A program made the translations under genes and the position numbers. Below are positions 12,905 through 23,577 of a DNA stretch of 32,374 bases, in pieces. The first letter of the stretch is position 1. The number at the start of each line of letters is the position of its first letter. This DNA comes from Amphimedon queenslandica (taxonomy: Eukaryota > Porifera > Demospongiae > Haplosclerida > Niphatidae): assembly GCF_000090795.2 (NCBI RefSeq), contig NW_003546265.1, positions 458,900-491,273 on the forward strand, read 5' to 3'. The notes beneath the pieces were generated by a model. It had not been told where the DNA came from. It saw nothing but the letters and a program-made list of their open reading frames with translations, and did not search any database.

Positions 12905-15122
12905 ATGGCAAAGAAGGTAGCTCTCTGACTCTTTCTCATTTTAATGAAATCCTTTTCTGTTTCTGTAGATCGTTCTAAACAATGGAGTCCACATGCCAGT
13001 GCTAGGATTGGGGTGAGTCACATAATTATTAAACTCAGTACTTTTAGCTTTGTAAATACATCATGGGCAGTTTATACTGAATGATAGGACTCTTGGTAAT
13101 AATGAGCTATTTACTTTAATGTGGAGTATAATTAGTAAGGTTATGTTAGTATGATAATGTAGAGTAGAATTGACTCCTTTATTCATGGTTGTCCCAAAAG
13201 TTGAATGTGTTTGATGTTATTTTTGTGTGTGGAAGTTCATGCAGCATACAATAACAGCATCCGGACTGTACAGCAACAAAAATCTGTGAAATAATTTAAA
13301 AGGAAATTTCTATTATCATATTGAGTTGATTATAGTATAATGGTTTCATACATTTGGCATTGATACGGCAATCATTGGCACTGTTGCACTGTTCCTGCTA
13401 TCAAGTTGTGTTTCTTTTGTTACAACTACTACCTACTTTGCAACCATCACAAATTAAAGAATAATTCTTTAATTAAAAAGATAATAAGCCACTATATCAG
13501 CTATTGTACTAATGACCATTAATGGCTTGTCTGGTAAGTGCTAGTTGATATAAGGACACAGAAAGAATGCCTAAAGTCACCCAGGCATCATTGCATTGCA
13601 GTAATGAGTGATCACACAATTCTGAAGCAGTTTTGTCTAGTCACTAATATTCTTCAGACGATGATGTAATCATTTTCATTAATATTATATTATTATAGTA
13701 CATGGCTAGCCGATCCATTTCCTGGGTTGACTGGGCCAGCAGTCGAAGCAGCAGTTAGAGAAGGATACCGTCACATAGACTGCGCCTTTATATATCAGAA
13801 TGAGGAAGAGATTGGAGAGGCTCTTGAGAAACTTTTTAAAGAAGGAGTGGTGAAGAGAGAAGACATGTTCATAACAAGCAAATTATGGTAAACTAAGTTG
13901 CAATGAGTAGTATACTGAAGCTGTAGTTTGTATAATCTCATAGGAGTTGCTATCATGATCCTAATGATGTTGAGCAAGCTTGCAAGGAGAGTCTTGAGAG
14001 GCTTAAATTGGATTACATTGATCTTTTTCTGGTATGTGCGATGATAATAATGATATTTTTCATTGACCTTTTGCTGCATAATAGATACACACTCCTTTTG
14101 GAGTAAAGAGAGGAGAAATATTCCCGACTCCTGACACAGTCCTGGGATATGATGAAAAGAAAATGACACTAACGTGGAAGGTTAGAGTAATGATAGTTAT
14201 AATGTGCTTGGAATCAGCTCAAGGATAAGAGCATCAGAAAATGTACTTTTCATAGGCAATGGAAGCTCTTCTTCCTCTTGGCCTAGTGAAGGCTATTGGT
14301 GTGTCAAACTTCACTATAACAAAACTGGAGGCATTGTTACCAACTGTATCAGTCATTCCAGCTGTTAATCAAGGTATGGTTCATCTAGCCTGCCCCTCCA
14401 TTATTCTCTTTTTCTTAGTGGAAAGTAATCCTCAACTTCTTCAACGCAAGTTACGAGAATATTGCCGGCTTAAAAGTGAGCCAATTACATACATATTTGT
14501 AATACTCTTGAATGCCCTACTTGAGTACTCCCTCCCTTGAATACTCCTTCCCTTGAATATATACTCCACTATTACAGGCATCACTTTTGTTGGTTACTCT
14601 CCTCTTGGATCTCCTGGCAGGCTTGAAAAAGAAAAAGATGATGTCAATTTGCTAGAAGTTAAAGTCATCAAGGACATTGCAGAGTCACACGGTGCCACTC
14701 CTGCTCAGGTATACTGACAGTATCCCATGATGATATGTTTGTATATTGCATTAATGTTTGTATACATTGTCTACTTGTTTATTTTGTCTGAATGTTTACT
14801 GATGTTTCATATAAATGCATGCATGATTACTAAGTATAATGTGAAGAAATGTATTTTTTATGTTTTTTAGATATGCATTGCCTTCATGCTGAGCCTCGGT
14901 GATGCTACCATACCAAAATCCACTGACGAGTTGAGAATAAAAGAGAACTTTGCAGCTAGTAAGATCCAGTTGGAAGATCATGAGATACAGCGCATGAAGC
15001 AGCTTGATAAAGGATACAGACGCAACACTTATGACTGGCTGCTCCGACCAAAAGTGGACTCTGTTGAGACTGCATGGGATATTGAGTCTGATTCTGCTTT
15101 TGTGATTGAAAACGATAAATAA
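12905..15122 (+). CDS. Aldo-keto reductase (AKR1-like)
   Basis: NADPH-dependent aldehyde/ketone reductase, cytosolic by family. Nine exons give about 325 residues. Exon 1 is MAKK (12905-12916); exon 2 [15 protein letters not shown] (about 12969-13013); exon 3 about 13700-13887; then about 13943-14031, 14085-14179, 14257-14373, 14420-14475, 14580-14709 and 14871-15122. The TIM-barrel signatures and catalytic tetrad are visible: Asp and Tyr in [20 protein letters not shown], Lys in MFITSKLW and His in LIHTPFG. The cofactor-binding IPKS with KENFAAS is in the last exon. The GVSNFT and GYSPLGSPG loops are also normal. The C-terminus ends AFVIENDK at TAA 15120-15122. I cannot place it in a specific AKR subfamily. 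Intron 2 (about 13014-13699) has no repeat or gene that I can see. Confidence 0.93.
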
Positions 15123-15331
15123 CATTTTAAATATATATTTTTATGTGTATTATTTTTGAGGTTTTATTGTTATAGCTTAAAGCTTGGTTTGAGCATAGAT
15201 ATTATAGACCATAATCATAGATATCAGAGTATTAGATTTCATTTACTCTAATATCTATGATAATATTTATGGTTTGAGCCACACCTTTTTGTTGAGCCAC
15301 GCCCTTCACTTTGCAAAGTGCAAACAGAAAA
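15123..15331. promoter_or_regulatory. AKR 3' flank and small-gene promoter with inverted repeat
   Basis: An imperfect inverted repeat pairs ACCATAATCATAGATATC (from about 15208) with GATAATATTTATGGT (to about 15273) around a short loop. The nonamer GGTTTGAGC is directly repeated on either side (15187 and 15271). CACACC and CACGCCC boxes follow at about 15281-15305, close to the next ATG. Confidence 0.5.
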
Positions 15332-15721
15332 ATGGCCGCCAACCCTGAAGGAGGAGAAAGAGCAAAGAAAAGCGACTGGCATACCAAGCCAATGCCAGAG
15401 GAGTGTACAACGATTGAAATGAACACCAAGTACTCGACTGAGGCCATGAAATACATACGAAAAGGGACTGTACCAGAAGAAATGGAAGACAAGTGGTTCA
15501 TGTATTATGAGGAGGAAGAGGACAAGCTGTACATGCATAGGAGCTGGACTGGTTTTTGTGTGTATATTTTAAAGTTTGAAATTCACGAGGATGGCTCTGG
15601 ATCAGTCGTATCAATGATTGTGAATCGAAATTCTGAAGAATATCTTTCAACTGATGACGAGAAAGATGCTGATTCTGCAGTGGACATCTTGAGGTGGATA
15701 CTTTATGCTGACCCATCTTAA
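15332..15721 (+). CDS. Conserved-looking small intronless protein, function unknown
   Basis: A 129-residue acidic soluble protein in one uninterrupted frame, beginning with AAAATGGCCGCC, a good animal initiation context; an upstream TTG is not needed. There is no signal peptide or membrane segment. Its body alternates charged and aromatic residues (DKWFMYYEEEEDKLYMHRSW, then TGFCVYILKFEIHEDG) and looks like a compact alpha/beta domain. It ends VDILRWILYADPS at TAA 15719-15721. The WFMYYE...LYMHRSWTGFCVY pattern reminds me of small uncharacterised bacterial proteins, so horizontal origin is possible, but I cannot confirm this. It is the only gene besides glutamine synthetase here without introns. 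Confidence 0.75.
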   Translation: MAANPEGGERAKKSDWHTKPMPEECTTIEMNTKYSTEAMKYIRKGTVPEEMEDKWFMYYEEEEDKLYMHRSWTGFCVYILKFEIHEDGSGSVVSMIVNRNSEEYLSTDDEKDADSAVDILRWILYADPS

Positions 15722-15939
15722 CAACTGTCCTTGTGGACTTTTTAAAAGACCACCATCTAGAAATATTTTTATAGTGAAAATGCAATATAATGTATACATA
15801 GATCGACCTACATTCTTTTTCATTATATAATTTATGCATTTAGAGTGGGAGGTGTACCTAGTACTATTAGTACTATAGTAAAATAATCTTAATTAGTCTC
15901 ATAGTGAAGATTCAACACTGTCTCTAATTCTAATAATAG

Positions 15940-16174
15940 ACTCCTTGTTCTAAAAATAGAAACGCCCACGTCATACGAGGGGACGTATCGGATTGGTCGT
16001 GTCAATGGATGACGTCATACTAATAACAGATCTGATCCACCAAAAAGGAGACATCAGCTCAGAAAGGGAGTCACAAACATTTCATCTTCTCTCTCTCTCT
16101 TATTTCATCTCTGGAGGCATTCTAAAAGGCGCTCTCTGTGTTTATTAGCCAGTCAGTAGTGTTATTGGACAAAG
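15940..16174 (+). promoter_or_regulatory. ARF6 promoter and first non-coding exon
   Basis: A perfect cAMP-response element TGACGTCA lies at 16010-16017, with a CACGTCA half-site at about 15968 and an inverted CCAAT box (GGATTGGTC) at about 15990. A non-coding exon probably ends at 16174, where a consensus AAAG|GTGAGG donor opens a 5'UTR intron. Confidence 0.6.
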
Positions 16175-17035
16175 GTGAGGCTTGTTTGGTAGAAGGCGCC
16201 CCTATTTGACAAATGATCCGTAACGAGGTTGTGAAATTTGAAACTTTTTGATGGAGTTTTTGTATATAATACTCTGATATTGTCTGTACTCCAATGTGTA
16301 TGTGTAATGGGTTATGTATAATAACAGTATCTTTAATATGTGTTTCATTAATGCTATGTGTTTATCTATAAAGGATTGTTACTCTTTCAGTCTTTCTCCC
16401 CCCCCTCTCTCTCTCCCTCTTTGTCTCAAAAGTGGTTTTAAAAGGCTGCCCCATGCCACCTGTTTCTCCCTTCATGTGTTTATTACTTTACCTTTGTTGT
16501 GGCTCTGTTTCTCCACCCACATTACCTTTAAATTTTCTTGTGGGCGCTCAATTTCTCAAATACATGTTCATGTACATACACCATGTCTTCTTTATGTTAT
16601 GTCTTTCCCTAAAATTATGTTTATCTTGTTTTTAAAGCTTCCACTACTACACAATTATTATAACCTATTCTTTATAAAACAGACCAGCCATTATGCAAGG
16701 GCTGTTTAAAATGTAGTTGGAGATTCTTTTCACTGCCTATTGTGTCAAGCGGTGTTTTCTGTTCAGTTCCGTTTGATCTTTTGTCTGTCCGTGTAAATGT
16801 ATGTATTTTTATTCATCCTTGCTGTATTCTTTTATATTGTGTGTACTGTGTGTGTTTGTGTGTCTCCTAACTCTTCCTGTGTGTTTGGCAATGTGTCCTC
16901 TTGTTGCTCTCTCTTGGGCCGACCGTGTTGTCAGGATGACACACACTTTGTTTACTAACTAGTCTTCCAATGTTGTGAACAATCTTGTTTTATTTTTAAT
17001 GTCTTTGTTATCCTCTCCCTCTCTCTCTCTCTTAG
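16175..17035 (+). other. 5'UTR intron of ARF6 (861 bp)
   Basis: The donor GTGAGG at 16175 and a CT-rich acceptor ending CTCTCTTAG at 17035 bracket this intron. The next exon starts TGCTACACAATGGGG, nine bases before the ARF6 ATG. The interior is T-rich with no supported gene. Intron identity is inferred from splice motifs only. Confidence 0.6.
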
Positions 17036-17044
17036 TGCTACACA

Positions 17045-19304
<2,260 letters not shown>

Positions 19305-19336
19305 ATTATTATTGTCATTATTGGTTATTATTATTG

Positions 19337-19372
<36 letters not shown>

Positions 19373-20020
19373 GCAGGCTAGTGAGTGTTGCTATATGTTA
19401 AAACTTAAATTTAATTCAAAACTTTATTGTGCATGCACTAATGGTTGTTATTATTATTATTATTATTATTATTTTGACATTTTAATTTTTGTTCCTCTCT
19501 TTGAGCGATATAGGCAGCTTGTGTCTGCTTGTGATACTCGATCTCTCTTCATCTTTCACTCTCTCTCTCTCTCTCTCTCTCGCTTTTCGCACATGTTCTG
19601 TGTTAATATATTATTGTAATTATTATTATTATTATTATTGTTTTGTTATTATTATTATTATGTGAATAAGTTTTAGTTATGTCACTTGATGTTCTTGTTC
19701 TTGTTACTTCACATGTCTTTAATTGCAGAACAACGCACAGTTAAATAATTTATTTTTAATTATTAATTTGGCTCTAATGATAATGATCCTTTGTGTGTCT
19801 TGTTCTGTTAACTAGAGTTGAGGACTTCCAATAGTTAATTGCCGGCACATTACTGATTATCAAGTAGTAAATTCTTTTCAAATCAAGTTTATGAAAAGGG
19901 CCAAAATAGATAAATAAAATTAAACACTCGTTAATATTATTGAATCAATAAATAAACTACAGTTCCTAATAAATAATGATAAATAAGTTTTTGTTCTTCG
20001 TTATATTATATAATGATGCT
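19305..20020. other. ARF6 3'UTR / convergent intergenic region
   Basis: The interval lies between the ARF6 stop and the glutamine synthetase stop. It holds (ATT)n runs at about 19318-19375, 19446-19475 and 19618-19662, a (CT)n run at about 19558-19581, and AATAAA-type signals near 19913-19918 that could serve ARF6. No coding frame with family resemblance is present. Confidence 0.6.
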
Positions 20021-21148
20021 TTAGTGGCTGGCGGAATCATCAGAGCATTCTCCCAAAATGTCTTCTTCCCAGTCCTGAAGGACAATAGTCCTTACCAATA
20101 CCTCTGTCACTTCGTACGGGTCACAATTAGCAGCTGGCCGACGATCTTCCAAATAGCCACACCCATCCTTGTTGACTTGACGAGGTATTCTAATTGATGC
20201 CTCCCTGTTGGCAACACCACTTGAGAAGTCATAAATTGATGAGGTCTCATGTAAACCAGTCAGCCGACGTTTATTATCTTCACCCTGTTTAGGATCGTAA
20301 TGCTTAATGTGGAGATCATGATACTTGCTCAGTTCCTCTATCCCTTCCTTGATGTACTTGATTCCTCCTCCTTCTCTCATTTGAACTGTACTGAAGTTAC
20401 AGTGAGCACCTGCTCCGTTCCATTCTTGAACCGGTTTAGGATCGAGAGTGACAACCACGCCCAATTCCTCTGCAAGACGGTGCAGGATGTAACGAGAGAC
20501 CCAAACTTGATCCCCAAGTGCAATACCTTCGCAGGGACCTATCTGATACTCAAACTGGGATGGCATCACTTCAACGTTGGTTCCGGATATTTCAAGTCCA
20601 GCATAGAGACAGGCTTTATAGTGAGCGTCCATTAGTTGACGACCGAAAACCTTGTTAGCACCCACCCCGCAGTAATAAGGACCCTGGGGGCCGGGAAAAC
20701 CATTCTTAGGCCAGCCCAGTGGGTGCCCATCAGTATCGAGTATCGTGTATTCTTGTTCAAAGCCGAACCAAGGCTTAGAGGCAGCTGCTTTGCTCATCAC
20801 TTCGTTACAGGATTCTCTGTGATTTCCTGCAGTCGGTTTGCCCTGAGAGCCATAAGTGGCACACATCACCAAGATACTGTTGCCACGAAAGAATGGATCA
20901 GCATAAAAGGCAACCGGATGAAGGTAGACATCACTGTTCTTGCCTACACTCTGCTTAGTGCTGGAGCCATCGAAATTCCATATAGGAAGATCAGCAGGTG
21001 TCTTTGGCCGTTTTGGAAGAGTTTTAGTCTTTCCTCTTATGTTTTCGCTGGACCCGTCCACCCAAAGATAAGTAGCCAAGCAGATATCAGGATTCTGCGG
21101 CTGGAGCTCAAAGTAAGGCCGTAGTACCGAAGCGGTGAGAGTTGTCAT
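20021..21148 (-). CDS. GLUL: Glutamine synthetase, type II (eukaryotic), intronless
   Basis: Catalyses ATP-dependent formation of glutamine from glutamate and ammonia; a decamer in other eukaryotes. One uninterrupted frame of 375 residues, close to the 373 of human. Motifs: IWNFDGSSTKQ (Asp-box loop), WFGFEQEYTI (metal-binding glutamates), PLGWPKNGFPGPQGPYYCGV, GTNVEVMPSQFEYQIGPCEG, NGAGAHCNFST (ATP loop; many homologues have GAGCHTN), RRLTGLHETSS, ASIRIPRQV and EDRRPAANCDPY. I chose the ATG at 21146-21148 (MTTLTASVLRPYF); two codons upstream there is only a GTG. The C-terminus ends CSDDSASH. Large plus-strand frames over this gene are shadows. The lack of introns contrasts with neighbouring genes and may reflect an old retrocopy or intron loss. 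Confidence 0.97.
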   Translation of the reverse strand: MTTLTASVLRPYFELQPQNPDICLATYLWVDGSSENIRGKTKTLPKRPKTPADLPIWNFDGSSTKQSVGKNSDVYLHPVAFYADPFFRGNSILVMCATYGSQGKPTAGNHRESCNEVMSKAAASKPWFGFEQEYTILDTDGHPLGWPKNGFPGPQGPYYCGVGANKVFGRQLMDAHYKACLYAGLEISGTNVEVMPSQFEYQIGPCEGIALGDQVWVSRYILHRLAEELGVVVTLDPKPVQEWNGAGAHCNFSTVQMREGGGIKYIKEGIEELSKYHDLHIKHYDPKQGEDNKRRLTGLHETSSIYDFSSGVANREASIRIPRQVNKDGCGYLEDRRPAANCDPYEVTEVLVRTIVLQDWEEDILGECSDDSASH

Positions 21149-21677
21149 CTTCACGAGTCTGGCTTGGCTCTTTGTCTAGTCGTCCGCCTCTTGTGAGGTG
21201 AGATGTTATAGTGGAGAGAAAGGAGATATAGAGAAGAGAGTGAGCGGTGATCTCCTTCACTGTCATTCAACAGGTGGAGACTTTCAAGTGGTTTAAAACT
21301 TACTGGCTGTCTTTTAAAACAGTGGGAAAGGGTTCCAGAGACTCTGAGTGGCGTTACTGGCTTGTGGAATGGATAGAGTGAGCGAAAATGACCTGTTGCG
21401 GTCTCTTTGAGGACAAACTCGACAAAGAAAACGGCAGGTGGGAACTGGGAAGTCTTTGGCGGGAAATTATCAATTCATGGCTTCATGCACATGTTTTGCA
21501 TGTGCAAGAAACGAAACCGGAAATGAATATTAATTTCCTGTTTCATATTCACTTCCGGTGTTAACCGGAAGTTGTTAGTCATTGTGACTCATTTCCTGTC
21601 TTTATTATTAATTTCCATGGACGCTATTAATTTTATTTTCACGTAGAAAAAAGGAGTAGTAGGAGACGTTTTCTTCA
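21149..21677. promoter_or_regulatory. Divergent GLUL / FSIP2-like promoter with ETS-site cluster
   Basis: At least five GGAA/TTCC ETS-type cores lie in about 85 bp: ACCGGAAA (21516), TTTCCTGT (21535), CACTTCCGGTG (21550-21560), AACCGGAAGT (21563-21572) and ATTTCCTGTC (21591-21600). A small palindrome, TGCACATG with CATGTGCA around TTTTG, lies at about 21486-21506. The flanking genes are transcribed outward. Confidence 0.6.
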
Positions 21678-23413
21678 ATGATCCCTAGACTTTGTCACAG
21701 TAAATTTAAACCAGAGAATTATAGGCTCCCCTCAGTCCCACAGCATGGCAAAAACAAACTAGTAACCACTAAACTTTGTGAGCAGGTACCATCATTACAA
21801 AAATTTGAAAAAAATAATTTTTACATAATTTTTTAACAGTTATATAGATCACCATGTAGATATGATTTTGATGCTACAACGCCTAGAGAGTACATGAAGC
21901 CAGCACTAATGGAATACAACAGTCTTTACGATCCTCATCTGAAATCTTATTTCTATCGTCCAGACATTGCTGAGAAACTAGTGCAAAACGGTTTTGTGAC
22001 CGAAGAACTTGATGTACTAATGCCGTTAAGGACTTACAATATATTTAGAAAATTCATGGAGAATGAGTTTCTACGAACTCATAGACAAAAGGCAGAGGAA
22101 CAGGAAGTAATGATAATACATTATGGAACGTGATTGCTGCATGAATAATACATAATGTAACGTGATTCCTCTTTTATGTTTTCATTATCATAGCCTAGAT
22201 GTAGCAAGATTAAGTTAGCTAGGAAAGCAGCGATACTGTCAAGCAGAACCGTCAATCATGAGAGAGAAGAAAAGAGGAGGAGGTTTTTGTTAGAGCAAGA
22301 ACAAGCAATTCAATTGAGGAAGATGAAATTGGAGGAGGAGAGGAACAAGGAGATACAGAAGAAAGAAGAAGAAGCAAAATTGAGGAAAATAGCTCAGGAG
22401 AAGTTAGAGGCTGAGCGAGATGCTGAAAGGGAGAGACTACAAATATTAAAATTTGAGAGAACAAAACAGGTAAATGATCTAGAAGGTGCAATAGGTGTAT
22501 GTATGTATCTTTTAGGAATACTTGAGGCGAAAGAAACTTTATGCAAAGGAGAAGGCAATGCAGGACCAGCGCCTCACACAACTTAAGGAAAGCAGACAAA
22601 AGCAAAGAGAAGATCAATTTACTAAAGTAGATATTAACATAGGAAGCATGTTAGGTTTGATTGCAATCTCATGTAGCGTGAGAATCTGTTGAAACAGCAC
22701 AAGGAACATCATCAATTGCTGTCAGAGAAAGAGGAAGAACAAAAAGCAAAAATACAGCAACTAAAGTTGGAGAGACTAAAGCACAGAGAAGAGCTTTATC
22801 TGACATTACAACACAGAGAAGAAGGTGAGAGAGCATTTAATACAGTGTAATAGTTCACTGGCATTATTCATATTGTATAGAAAAGAAGAAAAAACTGATG
22901 GAATTTCATCGAAGGAAAAGTGTCGAATTAAAAGAAGAAGCGGATCAGTTTGAGCGACACTGGAAAGAAATACACGATCATGAGATTGAGGAATGTCATC
23001 GTAAAATACAGCGAAAGAAAGAGTTTTGGCTACAAAGAATGAACCCAGCACTGCAGCAGCAGCATCAGAAGAAAGATGGAATCATCTCTGATAAGAAAAG
23101 AGATGGATCAATGATCAATTGCTTTCAAGGAACTCTTTACTATCAGAATCACAAAGACTCTTTACTGATAGACTCTGTAAAAGGGAAAAAGAGCTCACAT
23201 GATGACAGGGAGAGAAGTGAATGCTCTGAAGGAAAAGTATCAGCAGTTTCCGGAGACAGCTCATATAGTGAAGGAATGAAGGATGGCGAGAGGATTAATG
23301 AAGATACTAGCAGTTCAGCTCATGGAAGTAGAAAAAAGAAAGTTACTTTCGGTGAAGCAGAGTGTATTAATGATGAAGATGAACCAACAAACAATGATGA
23401 TAACAATAATTAA
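21678..23413 (+). CDS. Coiled-coil protein resembling the FSIP2 N-terminus
   Basis: Six exons join in frame: about 21678-21785 (MIPRLCHSKFKPENYRLP), 21839-about 22105, about 22195-22469, about 22517-22627, about 22676-22824 and about 22880-23413. The second exon has a short globular motif, NSLYDPHLKSYFYRPDIAEK then LVQNGFVTEELDVLMPLRTY. As I recall it, this resembles the region near the start of fibrous sheath-interacting protein 2, a sperm-flagellum component. From exon 3 the chain is a long Glu/Lys/Arg coiled coil (EEERNKEIQKKEEEAKLRKI). The tail is Ser/Asp-rich with KKKVTFGEAE and ends in an Asn run. At roughly 420 residues it is far shorter than vertebrate FSIP2, so it may be only a relative. 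Polyadenylation signals are at 23511-23521. Confidence 0.7.
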
Positions 23414-23510
23414 GTATGCAAGTCTGATGATTGTTTAGCTTTAGATTTTAGATCCAATAGTATACTGATGAGTTTAGTTGATGATGTATCAAGAATGATA
23501 CTATACTGTG

Positions 23511-23577
23511 AATAAAATAAAGTTATTTTAGTAATGAAACTACCAAGTGAAATTCTGCAGTAATAATTCACTGTTTA
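23511..23577. terminator. Facing polyadenylation signals of two convergent genes
   Basis: Overlapping AATAAAATAAAG at 23511-23522 serves the plus-strand coiled-coil gene. On the minus strand an AATAAA overlaps the kinesin stop codon (TAA at 23575-23577). The two stops are only 161 bp apart, so the transcripts may overlap at their 3' ends. Confidence 0.6.

Noticed and set aside
16314..16709. 131-codon plus-strand frame upstream of ARF6
   Set aside because: It lies within the 5'UTR intron, is biased by T- and CT-rich sequence, and shows no conserved motif.
20300..21124. Three plus-strand frames opposite glutamine synthetase
   Set aside because: They show no family resemblance and overlap a fully conserved enzyme on the other strand.
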